DNA of 64,000 nucleotides from Acidobacteriota bacterium (GCA_023389035.1 JAEWFC010000016.1:167372-231371); one strand, 5' to 3'. Positions 15,957-25,361 are shown, counted from the first letter of the stretch. Notes: a model not told the origin generated them from the letters alone. Translations and numbers: made by a program.

Positions 15957-17144
15957 ATGCCCAATACGCCCAGTTATCAGTTATCCGTGCGGCAGATCCT
16001 ATTGATCTCTGCGACGACCGCCGTCGTAGCGGTCTTTGCTACGCTCGGGATGTTCAAGCTTTACCAGGTTTGGAACGCAGCCGACCCATCAGGAACCACC
16101 TTTGCTGAGGCGACCCCGCTGACTATCACCGACCCGTCGCTCGTCTCAGATGAACAGAACAGCATCGAAGTTTACAGGTCTATATCGCCAGGCGTCGCGT
16201 TTATAAATACGACGTCGTACTCGCAAAACTGGTGGGGCGACGTGCAGGAGGGCCGCGGCAACGGAAGCGGCTCCGTGATCGATTCTCAAGGCCATATTCT
16301 GACGAACTATCACGTGATCGAACGTGCACAGCGTATAACTGTCAATTTCGGCGGCGACAAGGTTTACCCAGCGAAACTTGTTGGTGGTGACCCCGATACC
16401 GACCTTGCCGTTATAAAAGTTGAGGCCCCGGCAAGCGCTTTAACAGTCGTCCCGCTGGGCGACTCCGACAAACTAACTGTTGGTCAGAAGGTGCTCGCGA
16501 TCGGCAATCCCTTTGGGCTAGATCGAACCCTCACAACGGGGGTCATTTCAGGGCTGCAGCGGCCGATTCGGGCCAGAAACGACCGTCCGATCGACGCGGC
16601 AATTCAAACTGACGCCTCTATCAACCCCGGAAACTCGGGTGGGCCGTTGTTAGATAAGTTCGGACGGATGATCGGTATAAACTCGCAGATCCTATCGCCG
16701 CAAGGCGGCTCAGTGGGCGTCGGTTTTGCGGTTCCTGTTAATACCGCTAAGCGTATCGTTCCACAGCTGATCCAGTTTGGGGAAGTTCGCAGGCCGAAAC
16801 TTGGCGCCGACCTCAGGGCAATAAGCGATCTTTCGGGCTACCGTCTTCCGGTAGAAAAAGGATTGCTTGTAGCGAGTGTCCTTCCGGGTGGGCCTGCTGC
16901 AAACTCGGGCATCCGCGGGCTTTCCAGAGACCCGGATGGATCGGTCTTGTTGGGTGATATCATCCTCTCGATCGACGGCGAAGAAATGGATGGTACGGAC
17001 GACCTTTATAGACTTCTCGACAAAAAGCAGTTCGGCGATACGGTTCAGGTCGTAGTGTATCGAGCCGGCCAGCGTGCGACTGTTCCGATGCGATTGACGG
17101 CACCGCCGGCCTCGACACGTACCAACCGCAGGACGCAAGAATAG
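15957..17144 (+). CDS. HtrA/DegP-like trypsin-fold serine protease with PDZ domain
   Basis: 395 residues. An N-terminal membrane helix (about 13-36) anchors the protein with the rest outside. The protease domain has the triad H119 (TNYHVIE), D149 (DTDLAVI) and S227 (NPGNSGGPL). A single PDZ domain follows (about 285-385; KGLLVASVLPGGPAANSGI and LGDIILSIDGEEMDG). One PDZ plus an N-terminal anchor is the DegS/HtrA (S1C) layout. Such proteases degrade or sense misfolded envelope proteins. It is followed 7 bases later by a small zinc-ribbon gene. Confidence 0.93.
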   Translation: MPNTPSYQLSVRQILLISATTAVVAVFATLGMFKLYQVWNAADPSGTTFAEATPLTITDPSLVSDEQNSIEVYRSISPGVAFINTTSYSQNWWGDVQEGRGNGSGSVIDSQGHILTNYHVIERAQRITVNFGGDKVYPAKLVGGDPDTDLAVIKVEAPASALTVVPLGDSDKLTVGQKVLAIGNPFGLDRTLTTGVISGLQRPIRARNDRPIDAAIQTDASINPGNSGGPLLDKFGRMIGINSQILSPQGGSVGVGFAVPVNTAKRIVPQLIQFGEVRRPKLGADLRAISDLSGYRLPVEKGLLVASVLPGGPAANSGIRGLSRDPDGSVLLGDIILSIDGEEMDGTDDLYRLLDKKQFGDTVQVVVYRAGQRATVPMRLTAPPASTRTNRRTQE

Positions 17145-17151
17145 GCTGCGA

Positions 17152-17388
17152 ATGCAAGAGACGAGTGACTTCTTTAACAAGGGATTCGGCTGGGTTTGTC
17201 GTCACTGCGACGTCGAGCTCAGCCGAAAAGCTTCTATCGGTACACATTCCCGCCTGATCAATGAAGGCGAGGCTGAAACAAAGCTCCCGCAGCTCTCAAC
17301 GCTCGCTCTCGCAAAATGGGCGGATCCCGAACGCCGCACTCTGATCTGCCCCCGCTGCGGTATCACCGAGCGCATCGACATAGCTTAG
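17152..17388 (+). CDS. Small protein with two CxxC zinc knuckles
   Basis: 78 residues; CRHC (C16/C19) and CPRC (near residue 66-69) are separated by about 46 residues and could bind one zinc ion. It starts 7 bases after the htrA-like stop and is probably co-transcribed. No family is recognised and no membrane segment is present. It differs in sequence from the other small zinc-ribbon protein at 3777. Confidence 0.6.
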   Translation: MQETSDFFNKGFGWVCRHCDVELSRKASIGTHSRLINEGEAETKLPQLSTLALAKWADPERRTLICPRCGITERIDIA

Positions 17389-17416
17389 TCGATGCTCGAG
17401 GTGTTAAATTTTATTG

Positions 17417-18283
17417 ATGTACGAACGTGAATTAAAGTCAGCGATAGAGATCGCTGAGCGGGCCGGAGCTGCGATTCTAAAACATTATGCCGGAAACGTC
17501 GTTGCTGAAAGCAAGATCGGTGCGGACAGCTTCTCCGAGCCCGTGACCGTTGCTGACCGCGACGCTAGTCGCCTTATCGTTGACGCTCTTCTTCGCAGCT
17601 TCCCCGACGACGGGATCCTCTCCGAAGAAGAAGATGACGAGATCGATCTTCGTATGGACAGCGAACGCGTTTGGATCATTGATCCGATAGACGGAACCGC
17701 TGGATTTATCAAGAAGGATGGCGACTTTGCGGTGCAGATCGGCCTCGCCGACAAAGGGGAGCCCGTCGTTGGGGTGGTTCTGCTCCCATTTCACAAGACT
17801 ATCTACTATGCCTCTTCGCGAGCGGGAGCATTCGCGAAATATGATCGTGGTGAACCAGCGCAATTGCAGGTATCAGACACAGCGGACTTCAACCGCATTA
17901 ATTTGGCGGTCTCTCGCAACCATCGCAGTGAGAAAATGTCGCGGATCGTCAGCGAATTCGGGTTTCAGCGTGAGATACAGCGAGGATCGGTAGGGCTTAA
18001 GGTCGGTTTGATCGCCGACCGAACCTGTGACGCCTATATCCACCTCAGCCCGCGAACAAAGCTGTGGGACACGTGCGGCCCGCAAATCATACTTGAAGAG
18101 GCGGGTGGAAAATTGACGGACCTTTGGGGACGCCCTTACCGATACGACGTGCGAGACGTTCAGAACTGGGGCGGCATTGTGGCGACCAATGGCGTCGTTC
18201 ACAACGAGACCATCGATCGTCTCCAACCGCTGTTGAACGAGTTTGGGCGGCTTAAAGTCAGTGGCCGCGCAAGCAGCAGCTAG
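17417..18283 (+). CDS. cysQ: Inositol-monophosphatase-fold phosphatase (CysQ / 3'(2'),5'-bisphosphate nucleotidase-like)
   Basis: About 288 residues from the ATG at 17417; a TTG one codon earlier is better placed relative to GAGGTG and could be the true start. Metal-binding motifs of the lithium-sensitive phosphatase superfamily are present: SEEEDDE, WIIDPIDGTAGFI and LWDTCGPQIILEEAGG. KKDGDFAVQIGL after the DPIDGT motif and the overall length favour a CysQ/BPNT group enzyme (hydrolysing 3'-phosphoadenosine 5'-phosphate) over a true inositol monophosphatase, but substrate is not certain. The stop overlaps the converging SDR gene by four bases. Confidence 0.82.
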   Translation: MYERELKSAIEIAERAGAAILKHYAGNVVAESKIGADSFSEPVTVADRDASRLIVDALLRSFPDDGILSEEEDDEIDLRMDSERVWIIDPIDGTAGFIKKDGDFAVQIGLADKGEPVVGVVLLPFHKTIYYASSRAGAFAKYDRGEPAQLQVSDTADFNRINLAVSRNHRSEKMSRIVSEFGFQREIQRGSVGLKVGLIADRTCDAYIHLSPRTKLWDTCGPQIILEEAGGKLTDLWGRPYRYDVRDVQNWGGIVATNGVVHNETIDRLQPLLNEFGRLKVSGRASSS

Positions 18284-19089
18284 CTTAAGAAAACCTTCTT
18301 CACAATTGCACGGAAGACCGCCTCAGGCAGTATTCGTCGCATAGCAGGCACTCCTTTCGTGTTCACACCGTAACGAAGACGGTTCGTCTTGTCAGTGACC
18401 GCGTCCCAAATGGTTTCGGCGACGATCGAACCGTCGGGAGCTTCCGCACCGCCTTTGTTCATAAACGCGATAAATTTCTCGAACTTCGCATCATACGCCG
18501 TCAGACCATCTTTCCTAGCGATCTGTTCGGAACGCGTATAGAAATCCGTTTTTATCGGTCCGGGCTCGATAAGTTTCACTCTAATATTGAACGGTTCCAG
18601 TTCGAATTGCAGCGATTCCGAAAAACCCTCGACGGCAAACTTGCTCGCCGCATAAAGGGACGAGAAAGGTATCGCGGCGCGTCCGCTGATCGATGAGACG
18701 TTGACAATACACCCGCGTTTCTGCTCGCGAAAGTATGGAATGACCTCGCGGCAAACGTTCATCAGCCCGAACACATTTGTATCGAATTGCTGACGCACCT
18801 CCGCTTCCGAAGCGGCCTCGAATGGCCCGAGGAGCCCGTATCCGGCGTTGTTGACCACGGCGTCGATGCGTCCGAACTTTTCCAGCGTTTCGGCCACCGC
18901 TGACCGCACGCTTTCGACTTCTGTGACATCGAGTCTTATGCACTCGACGTCAGCGATCTTTTGTAGGTCCAGATGCTCTTCGGGGCGCCGCATCGTCGCC
19001 GCCACACCCCAATTCTTGGTCTGAAACAATTTAGCGGTTTCCCTCCCGATACCGCTTGACGCACCGGTGATCAAAGCAACTTTATCCAT
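18280..19089 (-). CDS. Short-chain dehydrogenase/reductase
   Basis: 269 residues, classical SDR: TGASSGIGRETA cofactor loop, LDVTEVES, NNAGYG, catalytic Y146/K150 in SLYAASKFAVEGF, and EPGPIKTDF. The arginine in MRRPEEHLD after beta 2 suggests NADP(H) preference. The C-terminal 40 residues (YGVNTKGVPAMRRILPEAVF) resemble SDRs acting on steroid- or retinol-like or other lipophilic substrates, but the substrate is unknown. It converges on the CysQ-like gene and is divergent from the SbcD-like gene. Confidence 0.85.
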   Translation of the reverse strand: MDKVALITGASSGIGRETAKLFQTKNWGVAATMRRPEEHLDLQKIADVECIRLDVTEVESVRSAVAETLEKFGRIDAVVNNAGYGLLGPFEAASEAEVRQQFDTNVFGLMNVCREVIPYFREQKRGCIVNVSSISGRAAIPFSSLYAASKFAVEGFSESLQFELEPFNIRVKLIEPGPIKTDFYTRSEQIARKDGLTAYDAKFEKFIAFMNKGGAEAPDGSIVAETIWDAVTDKTNRLRYGVNTKGVPAMRRILPEAVFRAIVKKVFLS

Positions 19090-19154
19090 GGTGGAAATTT
19101 ATCACAGTTTCGCGGTCCCGAATCTTGATGGCAGCGCGTGATACCATAAGTAGA

Positions 19155-20429
19155 ATGAAGTTTCTGCACATTGCTGATGTTCATCTGGGATGCACACGAT
19201 ACCAGTTGCCCGAGAGTCCGCGTGACTTCTTCGATGCGTGGATAGATGTTCTGAAGCGATATGGAATTGCTGAAGGCGTTGACTTTGTCATTATGTGCGG
19301 CGACTTCTTTCATAAGCGGAACGTACCTCCTGAAACAATGAATTACGCCGTCGCGGGACTGCAGCTAATGAAGGACGCGGGAATACCCGTCGTCGCTATT
19401 GAGGGAAATCACGACCAGAAGTTCAGCGATAGCGAATATAGCTGGCTTCGGAGCCTCGCGAATTGGAACCTTGTTAACCTGCTTGAGCCTTCGAACGCGG
19501 AGGGACGCATCACGTATGCCCAATGGGAAGATGGGCGAGGCGGGTACATAGACATTGGCCGTGCTCGGATCTTTGGATCGCACTGGTACGGCGCATCAGC
19601 AAACTGGGCGATTCCCTTGCTGACCGAGGCGATAAAGGAACAGCGGCGCGAGGGGGCCTTTCATCTGCTGATGCTTCACACCGATGTTGAAGGGCATCAG
19701 ACGCATCCCATACCCGCACTTTCGATCAATGCTCTCAAGGAACTTCGGTCGGTCACGGACTACGTCGCGCTTGGCCACACCCATATGCACTACGAGATCG
19801 ATAACTGGGCGTTCAACCCTGGCTCGATCGAGGTTACAAATATCGCTGAATACCGCGAAACCCGGGGCGCGTTCGTAGTCGAGGTCGCCGATGACAACTC
19901 GGTATCAGCCCGGCACGTGACCGAGTACCATCACCGACCGTTCCAGCGATTGCAGTTTGACGTTACAAGCTTTGACGATCCAAAACAGCTCGTTGACGCA
20001 GTTCTCACCCTTGTGCGCACGAATGCCCGTCCTGTCGTCGAGGGCCGTCCGGCACCGATCATCGAAATAGCTCTAAATGGGCAGCTCGGCTTCCCGAATT
20101 CCCAGCTTGATCTGAAAAAGCTCCGCGAGGAAAGTCAAAAAATTACGGGGGCTCTGCACATCCGAGTCAAGAACAACGCCGTGCCGGCTGAATACGCGGT
20201 CGCTGCGGACCTGGAACTCGATGCCGAACGCGAGACCGTCGAACGACGCGTCGTCGAGGATCTAGTTGCCCGCGATAAACGCTTTAGGTCTCACGCATCT
20301 GCATTATCGCAAACGGTCATCGGGGCAAAACAGCAGGCACTCTTAGGTGAAGAGCCCGAAAAGATCGCAGAATTCATTGCCCAAATGGCTAAGCCGACGA
20401 CGACACGAAACGGAGGAGTGGATGTCTGA
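19155..20429 (+). CDS. sbcD: SbcD-like DNA repair exonuclease (calcineurin-like phosphoesterase)
   Basis: 424 residues from the ATG at 19155, whose MKFLHIADVHLG is the textbook SbcD/Mre11 opening with D8 and H10 as metal ligands. The further phosphoesterase motifs are present: GDFFHKR, GNHDQ, LLMLHTDVEGH and LGHTHMHYE. SbcD/Mre11 nucleases process DNA ends with an SbcC/Rad50 ATPase, but no sbcC lies next to it; the following gene is a LON-N protein that overlaps it by eight bases. It could be one of the COG0420 nucleases that work with a distantly encoded partner. Confidence 0.85.
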   Translation: MKFLHIADVHLGCTRYQLPESPRDFFDAWIDVLKRYGIAEGVDFVIMCGDFFHKRNVPPETMNYAVAGLQLMKDAGIPVVAIEGNHDQKFSDSEYSWLRSLANWNLVNLLEPSNAEGRITYAQWEDGRGGYIDIGRARIFGSHWYGASANWAIPLLTEAIKEQRREGAFHLLMLHTDVEGHQTHPIPALSINALKELRSVTDYVALGHTHMHYEIDNWAFNPGSIEVTNIAEYRETRGAFVVEVADDNSVSARHVTEYHHRPFQRLQFDVTSFDDPKQLVDAVLTLVRTNARPVVEGRPAPIIEIALNGQLGFPNSQLDLKKLREESQKITGALHIRVKNNAVPAEYAVAADLELDAERETVERRVVEDLVARDKRFRSHASALSQTVIGAKQQALLGEEPEKIAEFIAQMAKPTTTRNGGVDV

Positions 20430-21117
20430 GAACCTGGATAAGGTCCTAAAACTCAAAGAGATACCTATATTCCCGCTTCCGCTTGTGGTGCTGCCGAACG
20501 AGATCCTCCCGCTCCATATCTTCGAGCCGCGTTACCGACAAATGCTGGCCGATGTCGGATCGGCAAGTAACATTTTTGGTATCAGCTTGTTCGATGCTGA
20601 AGAGCATTTCGACAATCCGCCTGCCGGATCGATCGGCTGTGCTGTCGATGTGCGAGAAGTTGCCAATTTCGATGACGGCCGTTCAAATATTATCGTAGGT
20701 GGACTTGCCCGTTATAGGCTGCTCGAATATGTCGACGTTGGCACCCCATACCTGACCGCTGAAATAGAATTTTTTGAAGACGAGCCGATAGATCCGGAAG
20801 AGATCGCCGAGATCGCCGACGAAGTTTACGAACTTTTCGACAGAGTCGCACAGGCGGCTTTCAAGATGAGCGGTACGCGGGGGCGATATCCTGAGGTCCC
20901 AAGATCGGACCCGGAAGCATTATCGTTCTTGGTAACCGCAGCTTTCAATCTCGAAAACAGACTCAAATATTCCCTTCTGCAGCTGACGTCGACGCGTGAC
21001 CGACTAGAGCGACTCCGCGAGATACTACAACAAGCGGTCGTTCAGATCGAAGAGAGTGCTGCGATCCACAAGGTCGCCGCGACCAATGGCCACAGCAAGA
21101 AAAAACTGGATCTGTGA
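20422..21117 (+). CDS. LON substrate-binding (N-terminal) domain protein
   Basis: 231 residues from the ATG at 20422 with GGAGG just upstream, overlapping the SbcD-like stop by eight bases. The sequence IPIFPLPLVVLPNEILPLHI followed by EPRYRQML is the hallmark of the LON substrate-binding domain (PF02190), here as a stand-alone protein without ATPase or protease domain. GSIGCAVDV and IIVGGLARYRLLEY fit the rest of the domain; the C-terminal half is helical. Such proteins are widespread and not well characterised. Coupling to the nuclease gene may simply be operon economy. Confidence 0.85.
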   Translation: MSENLDKVLKLKEIPIFPLPLVVLPNEILPLHIFEPRYRQMLADVGSASNIFGISLFDAEEHFDNPPAGSIGCAVDVREVANFDDGRSNIIVGGLARYRLLEYVDVGTPYLTAEIEFFEDEPIDPEEIAEIADEVYELFDRVAQAAFKMSGTRGRYPEVPRSDPEALSFLVTAAFNLENRLKYSLLQLTSTRDRLERLREILQQAVVQIEESAAIHKVAATNGHSKKKLDL

Positions 21118-22083
21118 TCACTGAAGTGTGAGAGCCTGCTTCATGAAATCGATGACTCGCTGATCGTACGCAGCGGTCACCTCGAGCGAAGCGTTCATTA
21201 TGCTAAAGCCGGAGGGGCTGAGGTCCGTTTTGCTATCGACGGTGGTTGAAGCCGGAAAGCACTTGCTAAGTCTGTTGGAAGAATCTTGAAACATCGGTGC
21301 GTCTACGCCCCCGAGCACCATTACGCGCCTATCAGCGATCTGCTTTGCTGATTCGCACGCGGCTTCGCGGTTATAGCATCCTTCGTAGTAATAAGCGTAG
21401 GTTCCCAACTGAGCGATCTTTGCCGTCACCACACTTGCGAATGGAAACCGCGCACCCACTGAGTTTCCGAGCAGTTCATCTGATGAACGAGGTACGGAAT
21501 CGAGTACCAGGGCCTTCACGCTCTGATCGGCCGCTGCTGCGTGAACTCCGGCAAGAGCTCCCATTTCCAGACCGTATATACCGATATCCCGTCCCACGAG
21601 TGTCAGCTGCTCGGGAGATTTCAAGCTTCTTAAAAAGGCAATTGCTGCGGTGGTATCTGATCCCTCGCATCCGCCAAAAGTAGAATTTCTTGACGCAGCG
21701 TCCGGGCCGTGAGCCCGCATATCGGGCATCAGGACGGTGAAATTGGTCGCTTCGTTGAGCTTAACGCCGAGATTGAGCACGTGCGATCGATCTGCTCCGT
21801 ACCGATGAAGCAGGATCACGGCAGGTGCATTCGGAAGTCCTCGTAGGAGCCAGCCTCGGGCCGAGACACCATCGTTCGTTTGCCACGTTTCATCGGTCAC
21901 CTGCGATCCGCGTGCACTTAACCGCCCATATTTGTCCGGCGTTACCAGATAGCTTGCAGCGGGCGGCTCGCTCGTTTTGTACACAAGCCAAACAGAAGCA
22001 GCTATCAGGCTTGCAGTTACAAGCAAGAGAACAGGCAGCAATAAACGCGAAAAACTCTTCAACAAACGGGTTGTTTTAGCCAT
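21118..22083 (-). CDS. Membrane-anchored alpha/beta hydrolase-fold protein lacking the nucleophile serine
   Basis: About 321 residues from the ATG at 22083 (a TTG ten codons earlier is possible). An N-terminal membrane helix (LLPVLLLVTASLIAASVWLV) anchors a COG1073-like alpha/beta hydrolase fold: VILLHRYGADRSH, VLMPDMRAHGPD and GGCEGSDTTAAIAFL are all in order. At the nucleophile elbow the sequence is YGLEMGALAG, so the position of the usual GxSxG serine is E173, and no catalytic histidine is apparent at the C-terminus. It is probably a catalytically dead or repurposed member. It converges exactly on the LON-N gene (adjacent stops). Confidence 0.7.
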   Translation of the reverse strand: MAKTTRLLKSFSRLLLPVLLLVTASLIAASVWLVYKTSEPPAASYLVTPDKYGRLSARGSQVTDETWQTNDGVSARGWLLRGLPNAPAVILLHRYGADRSHVLNLGVKLNEATNFTVLMPDMRAHGPDAASRNSTFGGCEGSDTTAAIAFLRSLKSPEQLTLVGRDIGIYGLEMGALAGVHAAAADQSVKALVLDSVPRSSDELLGNSVGARFPFASVVTAKIAQLGTYAYYYEGCYNREAACESAKQIADRRVMVLGGVDAPMFQDSSNRLSKCFPASTTVDSKTDLSPSGFSIMNASLEVTAAYDQRVIDFMKQALTLQ

Positions 22084-22207
22084 AAAGCAGTTATTGGAAG
22101 GGTTTAGAAGCAACCGTCAGGTCACTCTCGGAGTCGAAGTTGAAGCCTAAGAAAAAGCTTCGGATAAGCCAGTTAAAATGCTACCATAATCCCACCCGAA
22201 AAGGAAT

Positions 22208-24067
22208 ATGTTTAAATCAAACGCACTGAAAATATTGATCGCTGCGATGGTCGTTTTTGCGTCGTCAACGCTCAATCACGCTCAGAATATATCTGCATAC
22301 GGAAGCGGCTCGTCTAAAGCTTATCTCGCGCTCAACGACGTTAAGGAAGGAATGCGCGGTACGGCGATGACCGTCTTTAATGGAACCGAGGCTGAGCCAT
22401 TCGATGTAGAAATTATTGGAGTTGTCCCGGGCGCGATCGGACCCAAGCAAGACCTGATAATTGGTCGGATCAGCGGCGGAAAGGCTGAGCGTACCGGTGT
22501 ATTCGCCGGTATGTCAGGTTCGCCTGTTTTTGTGAACGGTAAGCTGATCGGAGCCATCTCATATAGTTTTCCCTTTTCGAAGGAACCGATGTGCGGGATC
22601 ACCCCGATCGAGCAGATGATCTCGATCTTTGAACATCAGCCGCGCCCGACAGCGGTCTCTGAACCTAGAGTGCTCTCATTCGGCGAGATGGCCTCGACCG
22701 ACTGGATGCCGGACTACCGACGGGGTGCGATCGTAGACTCGATCCTAGCCGGGTCTGGCAGTTCGATGATGGCATCCGTCGCAGGTCAGGCGTTCCGCCC
22801 GATCGGAACTCCCGTCACTTTCAACGGAATTTCCCAGAAGGTCCTGGATATGTATGCACCGCACTTAATGCAGGCCGGGTTGGTTCCTGTCGCTGCTGCT
22901 GGCGGATCGGCAGCGATCGGGCCAATGAAATCGGCCGACCCGACTACGTTGATCGGCGGGGATTCGGTCGCGATGCAGTTATCCAGAGGCGATTTCAGTA
23001 TGGCAGCGTCGGGAACGGTGACCCTTCGCGATGGTGACCGCATTTACGCTTTTGGGCATCCGTTCCTAAGTCTTGGCAGTTCAGAATTGCCGATGTCTGA
23101 ATCGAGTGTCGTCACCGTAGTTCCGAACGTTAATAATTCGTTCAAGCTGGCGGTGCCGACCGCAATGGTCGGCACGATGACACAAGACCGTGCGACAGGT
23201 GTCTATGGAAAATTAGGACAGGCTCCAAAAATGATCCCCGTTACGATCACGATGGAAACAAGCCGTGGCCGTAAGGAAACATTTCAGTTCGAGATCGTGA
23301 AGGACGGCTTTCTCACGCCCTTGCTGGTGAACATGGGCATTGCGAACGTACTCGTCGCTCAGGAGAGAATGCTTGGCGACTCGCTGATCGGGATCTCAGG
23401 GACGATGGCAGTAAAGGATGCGGGAAAAATACGAATTGATCGGCGTTTTTCCGGTGCCCAAGCAACGGGAATGGCAGCAGGATCAATGGCTGGCCCCGTA
23501 GCGGTTCTGTTTCGAAGTGGCTTTGAAGGTTTTGATATCGATTCGATTCATGTGGATCTTACTTCTCAGGATGGCAGCCGCATCGCTTCGCTCGATCGCA
23601 TCGCGGTCGACCGGGCTACGGTTAAAGCCGGGGAGGCAGTTGAAGTCCAAGCATACGCCAGCACCAATACGGGTAAGCATCTGATGCAGCGGATCCAGAT
23701 CCAGATCCCACGGGATACGCCGGCCGGTTCGTTTTCCATCATGGTCGGCGATGGGAATGCCGTGCAGCAGGCTTCCTCAACCAAGGAATTTGTCCCACGC
23801 ACGCTAAGCGAACTTGTACGAACATTCAACCAGATCAAATTCCCTGATCGGCTCTACGCTCAATTGTTCCGAACGAGTGCGGGAGCGATCGTCGGGGCTA
23901 ACGAAATGCCCGGCTTGCCGCCCTCGGTCCTAGCAACGCTCAACAACGAGCGGGCAACCGGAGGCATCAAACCCGCAGTTCGCTCGGTCGTTAGCGAGAT
24001 CGCAGTCGCTCCGTCTGAATTCATCATTTCCGGCAGTCAGACCCTGACGATCGAGGTCATAAAGTAG
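22208..24067 (+). CDS. SpoIVB-like S55 peptidase domain protein, exported
   Basis: 619 residues with a signal peptide (about 1-26, ending NHAQ). It carries the SpoIVB peptidase S55 pattern: VKEGMRGTAMTVFNG, the catalytic-serine loop FAGMSGSPVFVNGKLIGAISY (S105, with S103 next to it), and IYAFGHPFLSLG with H284. A long C-terminal beta-rich half (from about 430) has no recognised domain. SpoIVB in Bacillus is a signalling protease of sporulation, but this domain is common in non-sporulating Acidobacteriota as an exported protein, so its substrate here is unknown. A strong terminator follows the gene. Confidence 0.85.
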   Translation: MFKSNALKILIAAMVVFASSTLNHAQNISAYGSGSSKAYLALNDVKEGMRGTAMTVFNGTEAEPFDVEIIGVVPGAIGPKQDLIIGRISGGKAERTGVFAGMSGSPVFVNGKLIGAISYSFPFSKEPMCGITPIEQMISIFEHQPRPTAVSEPRVLSFGEMASTDWMPDYRRGAIVDSILAGSGSSMMASVAGQAFRPIGTPVTFNGISQKVLDMYAPHLMQAGLVPVAAAGGSAAIGPMKSADPTTLIGGDSVAMQLSRGDFSMAASGTVTLRDGDRIYAFGHPFLSLGSSELPMSESSVVTVVPNVNNSFKLAVPTAMVGTMTQDRATGVYGKLGQAPKMIPVTITMETSRGRKETFQFEIVKDGFLTPLLVNMGIANVLVAQERMLGDSLIGISGTMAVKDAGKIRIDRRFSGAQATGMAAGSMAGPVAVLFRSGFEGFDIDSIHVDLTSQDGSRIASLDRIAVDRATVKAGEAVEVQAYASTNTGKHLMQRIQIQIPRDTPAGSFSIMVGDGNAVQQASSTKEFVPRTLSELVRTFNQIKFPDRLYAQLFRTSAGAIVGANEMPGLPPSVLATLNNERATGGIKPAVRSVVSEIAVAPSEFIISGSQTLTIEVIK

Positions 24068-24088
24068 TAAATTGGTGTTCGAAAAATC

Positions 24089-24121
24089 AAAGGTCAACGG
24101 CGAAATCCGTTGACCTTTTTT
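24089..24121 (+). terminator. Rho-independent terminator after the S55 protein gene
   Basis: AAAGGTCAACGG and CCGTTGACCTTT form a perfect 12-bp stem around CGAAAT, followed by a run of T residues. It separates the S55 protein gene from the HD-domain gene. Confidence 0.9.
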
Positions 24122-24142
24122 CATTTTCTGGCAAACTGAAAT

Positions 24143-24685
24143 ATGAATACTACACAACTCGTACTGCGAGCAGCAAGGTTTGCTGCCGAACATCACACCG
24201 ACCAGAAACGTAAAGGCGAACGAGCCGAACCTTACATCAATCATCCACTTGAGGTAGCGAATCTGCTGGTTACCGTTGGCAACGTTAATGATCCAGAGGT
24301 ACTCGCAGCCGCACTACTTCACGACACTATCGAGGATTGCGACGTTACCCGAGCCGAGATCGCCGAACGATTCGGCGAACGCGTTGCGAACATCGTTGTT
24401 GAGCTTACCGACGACAAGTCTCTGCCGAAAGACGAACGCAAGCGACTGCAGGTCGAACATGCTCCGCATATGTCGCATGCGGCGAAGCAGATAAAGCTTG
24501 CCGACAAGATAAGCAACGTGCACGACATCACCATGAGTCCGCCCGCGGACTGGCCGCAAGAACGACTTATCGGCTACGTTGATTGGGGTGAGGCCGTAGT
24601 TGCGGGCCTTCGCGGGGCGAACCAAGAGCTAGAGGCGAAATTTGATGAAACGGTGGCGAAGGCGCGTAAGAAGTTCAAGACGTAA
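24143..24685 (+). CDS. HD-domain hydrolase (MESH1/SpoT-hydrolase-like)
   Basis: 180 residues of a single HD domain. Metal ligands are visible in ARFAAEHHTDQKRKG, INHPLEVAN, LLHDTIEDCDVT and the later KLADKISNVHD. This set matches the RelA/SpoT hydrolase domain as found in small alarmone hydrolases and metazoan MESH1. It likely removes the 3'-pyrophosphate of (p)ppGpp or hydrolyses a related nucleotide; the exact substrate is inference. No synthetase or TGS domain is present. Its 3' end overlaps the converging moaE by 11 bases. Confidence 0.82.
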   Translation: MNTTQLVLRAARFAAEHHTDQKRKGERAEPYINHPLEVANLLVTVGNVNDPEVLAAALLHDTIEDCDVTRAEIAERFGERVANIVVELTDDKSLPKDERKRLQVEHAPHMSHAAKQIKLADKISNVHDITMSPPADWPQERLIGYVDWGEAVVAGLRGANQELEAKFDETVAKARKKFKT

Positions 24686-25121
24686 AGTCCGATTCCCCCT
24701 CCGACCACGTTTCACCGTCGGCGTAGACCTCTTTTTTCCATATCGGGACGGTCTGTTTCAGTTCCTTGATAAGCCATTCGCAGGCAGCGAACGCGGCTTT
24801 TCGATGGGGAGCAGCGACAGCTATCACCACGCTCGTCTCGCCGATATCGAGCTTGCCTAACCGGTGAACGATGCCCACATTTGCGATCTCGAACTCCACC
24901 TTTGCCCGATCGATCAACGTTTGCATTTCCTTCAGCGCCATCGGCTCATAGGCTTCGTAAACCAGATACTGGGTCTCTTTCGTTTCGCCGTTTTCTTTGC
25001 CCTTCGTAAACCTCCTTGCGTAACCGTCAAGCGTCACCGTCGCACCGCACTCCTGCGGTACAACCCGCCTCGCCACGGAACCGACGTCGATCGGTAAAGT
25101 TGTTAGTTCAAGGAAATCCAT
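24675..25121 (-). CDS. moaE: Molybdopterin synthase catalytic subunit MoaE
   Basis: 148 residues with MoaE motifs: GATVTLDGYAR, YEAYEPMALKEM, IVHRLGKLDIGETSVVIAV, APHRKAAFAACEWLIKELK and the signature PIWKKE. MoaE converts precursor Z to molybdopterin using the thiocarboxylated MoaD. The moaD gene ends exactly where moaE starts, so they form a two-gene unit. No other molybdenum cofactor gene is in the window. Confidence 0.93.
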   Translation of the reverse strand: MDFLELTTLPIDVGSVARRVVPQECGATVTLDGYARRFTKGKENGETKETQYLVYEAYEPMALKEMQTLIDRAKVEFEIANVGIVHRLGKLDIGETSVVIAVAAPHRKAAFAACEWLIKELKQTVPIWKKEVYADGETWSEGESDFTS

Positions 25122-25361
25122 TTATCCGCCCGAGACAGGTGTAAATATTGCGACTTCATCACCATTGGTCAGGGGTTCACTGCCATTCGAATGCGTTTCG
25201 TTCAATGCCGATCGCAGCGTAAGATCTGCTAGTTGAGGGAAGTTTTCCCTCAAGGTCGAGATCAGATCGCACAGAACAGCACCATCCACCACCTCAACGG
25301 TCGTCGCTCTAGTCGCCGCCGCATCGGCGGCCGCCCCGAAGAATAATACTCGTATCAGCAT
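25122..25361 (-). CDS. moaD: Molybdopterin synthase sulfur carrier subunit MoaD
   Basis: 79 residues, ubiquitin-like fold, starting MLIRVLFFGAAAD and ending in the essential diglycine PVSGG, the site of adenylation and thiocarboxylation. The NGDEVAIFTPVSGG end is typical of MoaD. It directly precedes moaE with no gap, and is divergent from the cardiolipin-synthase-like gene. Confidence 0.92.
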   Translation of the reverse strand: MLIRVLFFGAAADAAATRATTVEVVDGAVLCDLISTLRENFPQLADLTLRSALNETHSNGSEPLTNGDEVAIFTPVSGG

